From contig DATKAJ010000014.1 of NCBI GenBank assembly GCA_035498175.1, forward strand, positions 78,168 through 142,167: DNA of 64,000 nucleotides, in the 5' to 3' direction. Positions within the stretch are counted from its first letter, which is position 1. Each line of letters opens with the position of its first letter. Position numbers and translations under genes: made by a program. Below the pieces are notes generated by a model that ran no database searches, was not told the origin of the DNA, and was given only the letters and a program-made list of their open reading frames with translations. The DNA comes from JALORV01 sp035498175. Lineage in GTDB: Bacteria > Pseudomonadota > Gammaproteobacteria > Burkholderiales > Burkholderiaceae_F. Below are positions 36,293 to 45,005 of the stretch, piece after piece.

Positions 36293-37189
36293 TTAGCGGC
36301 CCCGGGGCCGGCGTTTCACGGCGCGTCGCGCCGCGGGGGCGCGTGCGGCGCTCCGCCGGGTCCGAGGCGCCGCGCGATCCGCATGGGCGCCGTGGACGAA
36401 GCGTTCGACGCGGTCGGCGATCTCATCGGCGCGCGTCAGGATGAAGAGGTGGCCGCAGTCGACATCCTCGACCACGGCGTTGGGCAGGCGCGAGGCGAGG
36501 ATGCGGCCGTTGACCGGCGGCACGATCGGGTCGTCGGTGCCGGTCAGGATCAGCGCCGGCGCCTCGACGCGAGGCAGCCGATGCCAGCTGGTCCAGCCCC
36601 AGATCGCGAGCATCTGGTAGAGGTAACCGAGGCTGGTCGGGCTACGCAGTGCTTCGGCGTGAACACGCAGCAGTTCACGCTCGGTGCGGATCATGCCGCC
36701 GTAGAGCTCCCCGCCGATCGCCATCAGGTGCGCGGCATCGAAATAGCGCCGCGGGCTCAGCATGTTCCGCAGCACCATCGGCGATCCCGGCACCATCACC
36801 CATCCGGCCGTCGTCGCGGCGAGCGTCAGAGTACGGGCGCGATCCGGAAAGCGGATCGCGAATTCCTGTGCCGCCGCGCCACCCCAGGAGACTCCAAAGA
36901 CGTCGACCGAACCGATACCGAGGTGATCGAGCAGGCCCGCGGCCAGCCCGACGAGGTGCTTCAGGCGATACGGCACAGGCGGCGTCGGCGAGCCACCGAC
37001 GCCCGGCACGTCGAAGGTGACGATGCGCGTGCGTCTGAACTTTGCGGCAAAGCTCGCTACGGTTTCGACGCTGGCGCCGATGCCGTTGAAGAAGAGGAGT
37101 ACGCGCGATGCGCCCGGCGCGCCGCCGATTGCGGCGCGCAGCGTCTGGCCTTCGAGTTCGACGGTGAAGGTCTGCAGAGTTCGGGTCAC
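36293..37189 (-). CDS. phaZ: Intracellular PHA depolymerase family alpha/beta hydrolase
   Basis: A 298-residue alpha/beta hydrolase resembling the mcl-PHA depolymerase of pseudomonads, which mobilises stored polyester. FNGIGASVET is the oxyanion/N-terminal block, DVFGVSWGGAAAQEFA contains the nucleophile serine in G-x-S-x-G, TGTDDPIVP the aspartate and DCGHLFILT the histidine. The last ~25 residues are Arg/Ala-rich (AARAPAARRAVKRRPRGR), perhaps for granule or nucleic-acid contact. The start is GTG at 37189, overlapping the phaC stop (GTGA). Confidence 0.85.
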   Translation of the reverse strand: MTRTLQTFTVELEGQTLRAAIGGAPGASRVLLFFNGIGASVETVASFAAKFRRTRIVTFDVPGVGGSPTPPVPYRLKHLVGLAAGLLDHLGIGSVDVFGVSWGGAAAQEFAIRFPDRARTLTLAATTAGWVMVPGSPMVLRNMLSPRRYFDAAHLMAIGGELYGGMIRTERELLRVHAEALRSPTSLGYLYQMLAIWGWTSWHRLPRVEAPALILTGTDDPIVPPVNGRILASRLPNAVVEDVDCGHLFILTRADEIADRVERFVHGAHADRAAPRTRRSAARAPAARRAVKRRPRGR

Positions 37190-39054
37190 TCGGCGGCTGC
37201 GCCGGAATCGGCCGAAGTATGCACGTAAGTGCCCGGCGCATCGGAGACCGGCTTGAACGCCCGTGATCCGAGTGCGCGCGGGGCGCGCTTATCCGGATCA
37301 GAGCGCGCAGCGAGCCACTCCGAAAGATGCGGCCACCAGGTACCCTCATGCAGCTTCGCACCCGCGGCGAACGACTCCGGCGTATCGTGCTCGCCCTCGT
37401 TCGTTGAATACGAGCTCTTCTTGCCACCCGGCGGATTGACGATCGACTGCACGTGCCCGCTGGAGCTCAGCACGAAGTGGCTGCGGCCGCCCAGCAGGCT
37501 TCGCGTCCGGTAGCAGCCTTCCCATGGCGTGATGTGGTCGGTCGTGCCGCCGAGGATGAAGGCGTCGCACTTGACGTCGGCGAGATCGAGCGCCCGGCCG
37601 TCGATCGTCACGCCACCCGGCACCGCGAAGGCGTTCGACTCGAGCAGTCCGATGAAGTCGGAATGCAGCCGCGCCGGCAGCCGCGTCGTATCGGAGTTCC
37701 AGTAGAGCACGTCGAAAGCCGGCGGCGCCTTGCCCAGCAGGTAGTTGTTGACCCAGTAGTTCCAGATCAGCTCGTTCGGCCGCAGCCACGCGAAGACCTT
37801 CGCGAGATCCCTGCCTTCGAGCACGCCGCGCGCGCGTGACAGCGTGCGCGCCAGGTCGAGTGTCTCCAGGTTCGCGAACAGCCCCATCGAGCTGTCGGCG
37901 ATGCCCTCGATGTCGAGGATCGCGACGAGCAACGTCAGCGAACGTGCCCAGTCCATCTTCTTGGCTGCGAGCAACGCGAGCAGCGCCGCGGCGGTAATTC
38001 CGCCCGAGCACGCACCCATCACATGCAGCTGGTCGGCTCTGGCGATGCGCCGCGTCACGCCCATCGCCTGCTCGAGCGCGGCGACGTAGGTCGCCAGCCC
38101 CCAGTCGGCCTGAGCCTCGTCCGGGTTGAACCAGCTGACAACGAAGACCTGATGCCCCTGCTGCACCAGGTACTCGATCAGGCTGCGGCCGGGTGCGAGG
38201 TCCCAAACGTAGTACTTGTTGATCTGCGGCGGAACGATGAACACGGGCGTGCCGTGCACCGCTTCGGTCTGCGGCCGGTACTGAATGAGCTCGAGCGTCG
38301 GGTCGCGATAGACCACTGCGCCAGGCGTCGCGGCGAGATTGCCGCCGACCTTGAAACCGGAGCCATCGACGGAAGCGGGCAAGAAACCATTGCGGCGCCA
38401 GTCGCTGAGGAAGGCGCGGGCGCCAGTCTTCAGGTTCCTGCCTCCGGTGTCGAGAGTGCGCTTCAGCGCCGCCGGATTGCCGAGCAGCGTGTTGGTCGGA
38501 GCAAGCGTATCGGCGACGATCCCGAGCACCATCCGCGCACGCGCCTCGTCGCGCGGCGGCAGCTCAAGCTCGCCGACCCAGCGCTGGCCCTCGGAGGTGA
38601 GTGCGAGGTAGCCCTGCAGCAGCCGGCGATATACGACATTGTCGCGCCACGCCGGGTCTTCGAAGCGTCGGTCGCTTGCTGCAGGTTCGAGGGCGGATCG
38701 ACCGCGCGCGGCCTGCACGACCGCGGCACCCATGCGGCGCAGGGTCGCTGCAGACTTGCGTGGATTCGCGAGCGCCGCCTTTGCAAAGCGCTTCAGCGAC
38801 GTATTGAGCCGCGTCGCCGTGCGCGGCAGCGTCGGGTCGATGATCAGCGCCGGCACTTTGGCACCCGCCTTCAGCGCACGGCGCTGAGGTCCTGCGCGCT
38901 TCGCGCCGGCACGCGACCGCCTGGCCGCGGCCGCGCTCGCAGAGCCCTTCGCGCTTTGGGCCCGCTTGGGACGCCTGGCCGCGGTGCTCAGGGGAACCGC
39001 CGCGCTTCGCGCTGCGGTGCGAGCTCGCTTGGGACGGCCCGGCGCCGCGCTCAT
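37186..39054 (-). CDS. phaC: PHA synthase (class II-like) with basic N-terminal extension
   Basis: Polymerises hydroxyacyl-CoA into polyhydroxyalkanoate. It is 622 residues, about 60 more than class II PhaC. The catalytic cysteine is in the lipase-like box MGACSGGITAAAL, the aspartate in LGGTTDHITPWEGCY and the histidine in SSSGHVQSIVNPPG; PPQINKYYVWDLAPGRSL is another synthase block. Residues 1-70 are strongly basic and Ala-rich (RPKRARTAARSAA, RRPKRAQSAKG, RRSRAGAKRAGPQRR), recalling histone-H1-like tails of phasin PhaF. ATG at 39054 overlaps the maoC stop (ATGA). It sits in a maoC-phaC-phaZ operon. Confidence 0.9.
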   Translation of the reverse strand: MSAAPGRPKRARTAARSAAVPLSTAARRPKRAQSAKGSASAAAARRSRAGAKRAGPQRRALKAGAKVPALIIDPTLPRTATRLNTSLKRFAKAALANPRKSAATLRRMGAAVVQAARGRSALEPAASDRRFEDPAWRDNVVYRRLLQGYLALTSEGQRWVGELELPPRDEARARMVLGIVADTLAPTNTLLGNPAALKRTLDTGGRNLKTGARAFLSDWRRNGFLPASVDGSGFKVGGNLAATPGAVVYRDPTLELIQYRPQTEAVHGTPVFIVPPQINKYYVWDLAPGRSLIEYLVQQGHQVFVVSWFNPDEAQADWGLATYVAALEQAMGVTRRIARADQLHVMGACSGGITAAALLALLAAKKMDWARSLTLLVAILDIEGIADSSMGLFANLETLDLARTLSRARGVLEGRDLAKVFAWLRPNELIWNYWVNNYLLGKAPPAFDVLYWNSDTTRLPARLHSDFIGLLESNAFAVPGGVTIDGRALDLADVKCDAFILGGTTDHITPWEGCYRTRSLLGGRSHFVLSSSGHVQSIVNPPGGKKSSYSTNEGEHDTPESFAAGAKLHEGTWWPHLSEWLAARSDPDKRAPRALGSRAFKPVSDAPGTYVHTSADSGAAAE

Positions 39055-39521
39055 GCCAGCACCATCGCCAGCGATTCGCCGACCATAACGGTGCGATCCG
39101 GCGCGTCCGGGTTGAACGCGGTGTTCAGGCAGCGCACAAGGAAGCGGCCCGGGCCCTTGGCCTCGACGGCGGCGAGCTCGACGCGGATCGCGAGCGAGGT
39201 GCCGGCCGGCACCGGCGCCAGGAAGCGGATCTTCTCCATGCCGTAGTTGAGCACGCTGCGCGCATCGAGCGGATAGACGCCGAGCTGGTACTGCGCGACC
39301 GGAACCAGCGACAGCACCAGCAGGCCGTGCGCGATGGTCGAACCCACCGGGCTCTCCCTGCGCGCGCGCTCGACGTCGACGTGGATCCACTGGTCGTCGC
39401 CGGTGCACTGGGCAAACTGGTCGATGCGTTGCTGGTCGATGTGGACCGCTTCGGAGACGCCGAAGACGTGGCCGACATTGCTAGGCAGCGTCGCGGCGTG
39501 ATAGTTCTCTGGGGCAGCCAT
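39051..39521 (-). CDS. MaoC-family (R)-specific enoyl-CoA hydratase
   Basis: A 156-residue single hot-dog hydratase. The catalytic block is QFAQCTGDDQWIHVDVERA with Asp and His, and STIAHGLLVLSLVP follows. Members hydrate trans-2-enoyl-CoA to (R)-3-hydroxyacyl-CoA, so this can feed beta-oxidation intermediates to the adjacent PHA synthase, with which it overlaps by 4 bp. The similarity is to NodN/MaoC-type proteins; exact chain-length preference is unknown. Confidence 0.88.
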   Translation of the reverse strand: MAAPENYHAATLPSNVGHVFGVSEAVHIDQQRIDQFAQCTGDDQWIHVDVERARRESPVGSTIAHGLLVLSLVPVAQYQLGVYPLDARSVLNYGMEKIRFLAPVPAGTSLAIRVELAAVEAKGPGRFLVRCLNTAFNPDAPDRTVMVGESLAMVLA

Positions 39522-39545
39522 GGGATCCTCGAAGGCGTTAAGGGG

Positions 39546-39857
39546 TCAGGCGGTCGGCTCGAGCTGGATCTCGACGCGGCCGTCGTGCACGCGCACCGGA
39601 AAGCTGCGGGTCTTGAGGCCCGACGACGATCCGGCCTGGCATCCAGTGCGCAGGTCGAAACGCAGCCCGTGCGCGCGGCAGGTGACGATCGCGCCCTCGA
39701 GCCTGCCCAGAACCAGCGATCCGCCGGCATGCGGGCAGCTGTCCTCGATGGCGTAATAGGCGCCGGCGATGCGGAACAGTGCGATCTCGTGGCCTTCGCG
39801 GCGCACGAGTCGGCGCGCACCGTCGGGCAGGTCGGCTTCGGCAGCGTCGATCCACAT
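39546..39857 (-). CDS. Rieske-type [2Fe-2S] ferredoxin
   Basis: A 103-residue single Rieske domain. Ligands are SCPHAGGSLVLG (C-x-H) and VTCRAHGLRFDL (C-x2-H), with the usual ~18-residue spacing. There is no signal peptide or membrane anchor, so it is a soluble electron carrier. It is 24 bp upstream of maoC and cotranscribed leftward with the PHA genes. No Rieske oxygenase large subunit is nearby, so its partner is unknown; it could serve a redox enzyme elsewhere. Confidence 0.9.
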   Translation of the reverse strand: MWIDAAEADLPDGARRLVRREGHEIALFRIAGAYYAIEDSCPHAGGSLVLGRLEGAIVTCRAHGLRFDLRTGCQAGSSSGLKTRSFPVRVHDGRVEIQLEPTA

Positions 39858-39944
39858 CGGATGGCTCGGGGTAGGTGATTGGTCGAACCCGTCTGGGGCG
39901 GAATCATCCGCCGAGCGCCATTGTCCGGGCTTGGCCCGGCACGG

Positions 39945-39965
39945 GCCCCCTCACGGTCGGGGGGC
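39945..39965. repeat. C-run/G-run hairpin upstream of intact MalT-type gene
   Basis: gccccc / gggggc arms around tcacggtc, almost the same as 36222-36241. It precedes the 40003-40018 promoter-like element by ~40 bp. Confidence 0.6.
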
Positions 39966-40002
39966 GTCGGCCTCCCCCGTTGCCGCGGCCGAGGAAGGCT
40001 GC

Positions 40003-40018
40003 GATCACTCCTACAATC
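40003..40018 (+). promoter_or_regulatory. Promoter-like element of MalT-type regulator
   Basis: gatcactcctacaatc, identical to 32901-32916. The tacaat hexamer is a plausible -10; no good -35 is present. Conservation of this and a nearby hairpin in both copies suggests a common control site. Confidence 0.55.
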
Positions 40019-40107
40019 GGAAACGGTACGGGGAGCGATGGCAGCGTGCGGCCGGCGGGCCGTACGTTCGAGGGCCTTGTCTTCCAACCAACTCGGCGAC
40101 ACTCCAC

Positions 40108-42816
40108 GTGACCTCCCAAATGGACCGAGCAGCGTCGACGGCAGTGTCGAGCCTGCTGCTGAAGGTCACACCGGCACGCGTCCCGCGCGACCTGCTGGTG
40201 CGTCAGCGCCTGTCGACGGAGGACCCGCAGCTGCGCGAACGCCCGGCCGTGCTGGTACAGGCGCCGGCGGGATTCGGCAAGACCTCGCTGCTGGCCCAAT
40301 GGCGACGCGAGCACCTGGCACGCGGCACCGTCGTCGCATGGTTCTCGGCGCAGGAGGAGGATGACGCGCAGCGCCTGGTGCGCGGACTGGCGCTCGCGGT
40401 GCGCCTCGCCTGCGGCAAGCCCGGCTTCGGCAGCACGCTGCTGGAGGGCGCCGTGCCTCCGGGACTCGAGGGCATCACCGCGTGGCTCGCCGAGGTCGCC
40501 CAGAGCGCGCTCGACATCGTGATGATCATCGACGAGGCCGAGCGGCTGCCGGCGGAATCGCGCGAGGCCCTGACCTACCTGATCCACAACGCGCCGTCGA
40601 ACCTGCGAGTGATCGTCGCGGCGCGGCCCGAATGCGACCTCGGCGTGGCCGAACTCGTTCAATACGGTCATTGCGCCACTTTCGGCGCGGCGACGTTGCG
40701 CTTCAGCCTCGACGAAACGATCGCGCTGGCACGCAGCCGGCTCGGCAGCCGGGTCGATGCGGACACCGGCGCGCGCTTGCACGAGCTGACCGAGGGCTGG
40801 CCGCTCGGACTGCAGCTGGCGCTGTCCGCGATCAGCCGCAGCGCCGAGGCGAAGGCCGCGATCAACGCGATGGCCGCGCGCAGCGGCGAACTGCATGAAC
40901 GCTTCGTCGGAGCGCTGCTCGCGAACCTCGATGCTGACGACGCCGAATTCCTGACGCGCATCTCGATCGTCGACGACCTTCACGCGGACCTGTGCCGCGA
41001 GATGACCGCGATGCCCGACGCGCGCGAGCGGCTGGGACGCCTCGCTCGCGACACGCCGCTGCTCGTGGTGGGAGAAGGCGGCGACTGGATGCGGCTGCAC
41101 GCCGTCGCCCGCGAAGCACTGCGCGAAAGATTTGCACGCCTGCCGGCGGCAACGCGGTCGGGGCTGCAGGGCCGCGCCTCGCAGTGGCTGGCTGAACACG
41201 GCCTGCTCGAGGAAGCCGCGCGCCACGCGCTCGCGTCGGGCCGGCGCCAGACGGCCTACGACTACGTCGAGCGCTGCCTGTACGAGAATTTCATGCGGCG
41301 CGGCCACGTCGACGCGGTGCTGGACTGGCTCGCGCGCCTGCCCACGGACGAACTCGACCGTCGGCCCCGGTCGCTGCTGGCCGCAGCCTGGGCGCTCGGG
41401 GTCGGCGGCCGTCACGGGGAGGCAGACGCGATGGTCGAGCGCATCGTGGCGCAGGCCCGCGGCGATCCCGCGATCGAATGCGAGTGTGCCCTGATCCGCA
41501 GCGGCGCCGCGGGATTTGCCGACGACCCGGACCGCTTTGCCGCGCTGCACGATCCGTGGGAGAAATCGCCGCCGCTGACCGACCCGCTGCTGCTGTACAT
41601 CCACGCCAACCGCCGTGCCTTCCGGGCCCTCTTCGAAGGCGACCCGTCCCAGGCACGCCACGCCCAGCAGCAGGCGCCGCGCGGCGACCTCGGCAGCGCC
41701 TTCCGCTTGGTCTCGCGCTGGGGCGAGTTCGTCATTGGCCTGTCCTACCTCTGGGAGGGTCAGGTGCGCCTGGCCGAGAACGTGCTGAGACCTGCGCTGG
41801 CCGGCGCCGAAACCGATCTCGGACGGCGCAACCCCCTCGTCTGCATGCTGGCAGCGCTGCTGGCGGCGGCCGTATGGGAGCGCGACCGACCACAGGAGGC
41901 AGCCGCGCTGCTCGCCAACCGCCTCGACGTTCTGGAGCGCACCGGCCTGCCTGACGCGGTGATGCTGGGGTACCGGACCGCAGCGCGCATCGCTTCGGCC
42001 GAGGGCGCCGAACACCGTGGATTCGAACTGCTCGACGCGATGCATGCGATCGGCTCCAGCCGGCGCCTGCCGCGCCTGTGCGTCGCGAGCCTGTCCGACC
42101 AGGTGCGCATGCATGCGCGCCGCTTTCGGCCGGAGACGAGTCGGGCCCTGTGCGCGCGCATCGATGCGCTGCTGTCTGGTGACGAGGCGCCCAAGGGCCG
42201 GCTGTGGCGGAAGAGCGTCGAGTGGATGCAGCACCTGGCTCACGCCAATGCGGCCATCGCAGCGCAGGAGTGGCGCAATGCGCTCGGAGCACTCGACCGC
42301 ACCGCCGCGCTCGCGCAGTCGATGCAGTACGGCCGTGTGCGCATCGAGGTCATGGCGCTGAGAGCATTCGCGCTCGACCGGATCGGCGAGAAGTCGCTGC
42401 CGCTGCTGAAGGAGGCGATGGACCTCGCGCGGACCTTCGGACTCGACCGGCTCTTCCGTGATGCACATCCCGCGCTTGGGGACTGGGTCCAGCAGGTTCT
42501 CGATGATCGCTCCGGCAGCGCAGACGATCGCGCCGGCGCCGTGCGTGCCGCGCCGCTGGCCGCCCCGATGCAGGCGCCACGCCGCGCCGGAGCTCCGCGC
42601 GCGATCCCTAGCCTGGCGCTGACGCCGAAGGAGCGCGAAGTGCTCGAACTGCTGGCGCGCAATCTCTCGAACAAGGAGATTGCGCGCGCAATGCAGATCG
42701 GCGAGGAGACGATCAAATGGCACCTGAAGAACCTCTTCAACAAGCTCGACGCGGGCACGCGCAAGCAGGCCGTCCGTCGCGCGGAACTGCTCGGCCTGCT
42801 CGAAACCGCGCGCTGA
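40108..42816 (+). CDS. LuxR-family ATP-dependent transcriptional activator (MalT type)
   Basis: A 902-residue regulator of the large MalT/STAND group. The P-loop is QAPAGFGKTSLL (residues ~57-68), the Walker B-like segment IVMIIDEAERLPAE, then a helical repeat region, and the C-terminal LuxR helix-turn-helix TPKEREVLELLARNLSNKEIARAM with ETIKWHLKNLFNKL. I chose GTG at 40108 because the truncated paralogue also begins with GTG-Thr and length matches MalT (901). It is divergent from the Rieske-PHA genes and precedes the TfdA/BKACE cluster, which it probably activates. The inducer is unknown. Confidence 0.92.
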   Translation: MTSQMDRAASTAVSSLLLKVTPARVPRDLLVRQRLSTEDPQLRERPAVLVQAPAGFGKTSLLAQWRREHLARGTVVAWFSAQEEDDAQRLVRGLALAVRLACGKPGFGSTLLEGAVPPGLEGITAWLAEVAQSALDIVMIIDEAERLPAESREALTYLIHNAPSNLRVIVAARPECDLGVAELVQYGHCATFGAATLRFSLDETIALARSRLGSRVDADTGARLHELTEGWPLGLQLALSAISRSAEAKAAINAMAARSGELHERFVGALLANLDADDAEFLTRISIVDDLHADLCREMTAMPDARERLGRLARDTPLLVVGEGGDWMRLHAVAREALRERFARLPAATRSGLQGRASQWLAEHGLLEEAARHALASGRRQTAYDYVERCLYENFMRRGHVDAVLDWLARLPTDELDRRPRSLLAAAWALGVGGRHGEADAMVERIVAQARGDPAIECECALIRSGAAGFADDPDRFAALHDPWEKSPPLTDPLLLYIHANRRAFRALFEGDPSQARHAQQQAPRGDLGSAFRLVSRWGEFVIGLSYLWEGQVRLAENVLRPALAGAETDLGRRNPLVCMLAALLAAAVWERDRPQEAAALLANRLDVLERTGLPDAVMLGYRTAARIASAEGAEHRGFELLDAMHAIGSSRRLPRLCVASLSDQVRMHARRFRPETSRALCARIDALLSGDEAPKGRLWRKSVEWMQHLAHANAAIAAQEWRNALGALDRTAALAQSMQYGRVRIEVMALRAFALDRIGEKSLPLLKEAMDLARTFGLDRLFRDAHPALGDWVQQVLDDRSGSADDRAGAVRAAPLAAPMQAPRRAGAPRAIPSLALTPKEREVLELLARNLSNKEIARAMQIGEETIKWHLKNLFNKLDAGTRKQAVRRAELLGLLETAR

Positions 42817-42835
42817 TTTGGGGGGCCCCGCTTCG

Positions 42836-42852
42836 CCCCCTCGGCGAGGGGG
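42836..42852. terminator. Hairpin after MalT-type gene
   Basis: Perfect 7-bp stem ccccctc / gaggggg with a ggc loop, 19 bp after the regulator stop. No U tract follows. It is one of several C/G-run dyads in the 32-50 kb intergenic gaps, so it may be regulatory instead. Confidence 0.5.
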
Positions 42853-42975
42853 GGAGTCCGGCCTGCCCCGACGCCTAATCTGCGCAGCATTCGAGATCGC
42901 TGAGCCGGCAGGGGCTGGACGCCAACGGATCGAACCGGGCCGCACGAGAGCCCGGACATCACGGGAGACAGATCG

Positions 42976-43890
42976 ATGTCACAGTTGGATACCGCAGCAC
43001 CGGAAGCGCCTGCCGTCGTCAGCGCAAAGTCGCTGAAGGGCATCAAGGTCGACCCGCTGACCTGCGCGATCGGCGCCGAGCTCAGCAACGTCAATCTCGG
43101 CGTCGCGTCGCGCGATACCGGACTCGTCGCGGAAATTCGCGCGCTGCTGCTGAAGCACCGGGTGCTGTTCTTCCGCGATCAGGACATCACGCGTGCCGAG
43201 CACGTTGCCTTTGCCCGCCACTTCGGCGACCTCGAGGATCACCCGGTCGCCGGCAGCGATCCCGAAAATCCCGGCCTTGTCCGCATCTACAAGAATCCAG
43301 ATTCGCCGAACGACCGTTACGAAAACTCCTGGCACACTGACGCCACGTGGCGCGAGAACCCACCGTTCGGCTGCGTGCTCCGTTGCGTCGAGTGCCCGCC
43401 AGTCGGCGGCGACACGATGTGGGCCAACATGGTGCTGGCCTACGAGAAGCTGCCCGAGGACATCAAGGCGAAGATCGCCAACCTGCGCGCGCGCCACTCG
43501 ATCGAAGCGAGCTTCGGCGCCGCGATGCCGGCCGAAAAGCGCCTGGCGCTGAAGGCCCAGTTTCCCGACGCCGAGCACCCGGTGGTGCGCACTCATCCGG
43601 AGACCGGCGAGAAGATTCTCTTCGTCAACGCCTTCACGACGCACTTCACCAACTTCCACACGCCGGAACACGTCCGCTACGGCCAGGATTACTCGCATGG
43701 CGGCAGTGACCTGCTGCGCTACCTGATCAGCCAGGCGTTCATTCCCGAATACCAGGTGCGCTGGCGCTGGAAGCCCAACAGCATGGCGATGTGGGACAAC
43801 CGCTCCACGCAGCACTACGCGGTGATGGACTATCCGCCGTGCCACCGCAAGATGGAACGCGCCGGGATCATCGGCGACAAGCCGTTCTGA
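42976..43890 (+). CDS. TauD/TfdA-family Fe(II)/2-oxoglutarate dioxygenase, copy 1
   Basis: A 304-residue dioxygenase that couples 2-oxoglutarate decarboxylation to substrate hydroxylation. The iron triad is WHTDATW (H-x-D) and STQHYAV; the 2-oxoglutarate arginine is in KMERAGI. The N-terminal CAIGAELSNVNLG is typical of TauD/TfdA. It is closely related to copy 2 at 45.6 kb and followed by BKACE copy 2. Family members cleave taurine, aryloxy acids, alkyl sulfates or carnitine precursors; the substrate here is open. A good Shine-Dalgarno (gggaga) precedes the ATG. Confidence 0.93.
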   Translation: MSQLDTAAPEAPAVVSAKSLKGIKVDPLTCAIGAELSNVNLGVASRDTGLVAEIRALLLKHRVLFFRDQDITRAEHVAFARHFGDLEDHPVAGSDPENPGLVRIYKNPDSPNDRYENSWHTDATWRENPPFGCVLRCVECPPVGGDTMWANMVLAYEKLPEDIKAKIANLRARHSIEASFGAAMPAEKRLALKAQFPDAEHPVVRTHPETGEKILFVNAFTTHFTNFHTPEHVRYGQDYSHGGSDLLRYLISQAFIPEYQVRWRWKPNSMAMWDNRSTQHYAVMDYPPCHRKMERAGIIGDKPF

Positions 43891-43944
43891 TCAGCCCCGA
43901 CTGAATTTTCCGAACCCGCATTCCGACTAAGACAGGAAACAGAC

Positions 43945-45003
43945 ATGAACTTCCTCGACGGCCACCTCTTCCCCGAAAACCAGGACCCGCTGGTCATCAC
44001 CGCCGCGCCTTACGGCCCTGAATGGATTCCTTCCGACTTCCCCGAGGACATCCCGGTGAAAATGGAAGACCAGATCCGCAAGGCGGTCGACTGCTATGAG
44101 GCCGGCGCGCGGGTTCTGCATGTGCACGTGCGCGAGCTCGACGGCAAGGGCAGCAAGCACCTGTCGAAGTTCAACGAACTGCTGGCCGGCATCCGCAAGG
44201 CCTGCCCCGAGATGATCCTGCAGGTCGGCGGATCGATATCGTTCGCGCCGGTCGGCGAACATGCCGTCGCCAAGTGGCTGTCGGACGACACGCGTCACAT
44301 GCTGGCCGAGCTCGACCCGAAGCCGGAGCAGGTGACGGTGACCGTCAACACGACGCAGATGAACGTCGTCGAGCACATGGAACTCGATGACGTCGCCGGC
44401 ACGTCGCTCGGCACGCCCGAAGGCTTCCGCGCCTACAGCGAGATGGTCGTTCCGTCGACACCGAGCTTCGTCGAGGAGCACATCAAGCGTCTTTCGGCCG
44501 CCGGCATCCAGAGCGCCTTCCAGTTCTACAACCTGAACAGCTTCGAGACGGTCGAGCGGCTGATCCGCCGCGGCGTCTACAAAGGCCCGCTCGTACTCAA
44601 CTGGGTCGCGATCTCTGGCGGCATGGATGCGCCGAATATCTACAACCTCGCGAATTTCGTGCGGGCGCTGCCCGACGGCGCCATGGTCACGGTCGAATCG
44701 AGCATGCGCAACGTCCTGCCGATCAACATGATCGGGATGGCGATGGGCCTGCACGTGCGCTGCGGCATCGAGGACAACCTCTGGAACCAGTCGCGCACCC
44801 AGAAGATGTCGACGGTCGAGCAGATCAGGCAACTCGTTCGGATCGCCAAGGAATTCGGCCGTCCGATCGCCACGCACCAGCAGGCGCGCGACATACTCAA
44901 GATCGGCACGTTCTACGACACCGTCGAGGAGACGCTGACAGCCAACGGCTTCGCGCCCAACGCCAAGGGGCGTCAGCAGGGCTATCTGCGCAAGGCCGCT
45001 TGA
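43945..45003 (+). CDS. Beta-keto acid cleavage enzyme (BKACE, DUF849 family), copy 2
   Basis: A 352-residue BKACE. Blocks RVLHVHVRELDG (metal ligands), VGGSISFAP, LVLNWVAISGGMDAPN and VRCGIEDNLW (glutamate) match copy 1, and many other positions are shared, so the two are paralogues. An aggaaac ribosome-binding site precedes the ATG. The gene sits between two sister dioxygenases and before a small hydrolase, pointing to one pathway: hydroxylation, oxidation to a beta-keto acid, then acetyl-CoA-dependent cleavage. That order is inference. Confidence 0.92.
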   Translation: MNFLDGHLFPENQDPLVITAAPYGPEWIPSDFPEDIPVKMEDQIRKAVDCYEAGARVLHVHVRELDGKGSKHLSKFNELLAGIRKACPEMILQVGGSISFAPVGEHAVAKWLSDDTRHMLAELDPKPEQVTVTVNTTQMNVVEHMELDDVAGTSLGTPEGFRAYSEMVVPSTPSFVEEHIKRLSAAGIQSAFQFYNLNSFETVERLIRRGVYKGPLVLNWVAISGGMDAPNIYNLANFVRALPDGAMVTVESSMRNVLPINMIGMAMGLHVRCGIEDNLWNQSRTQKMSTVEQIRQLVRIAKEFGRPIATHQQARDILKIGTFYDTVEETLTANGFAPNAKGRQQGYLRKAA

Positions 45004-45005
45004 CG

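Noticed and set aside
39904..42945. 1013-codon minus-strand frame over the MalT-type gene
   Set aside because: Mirror of a gene with clear P-loop and LuxR domain; no plausible motif of its own.
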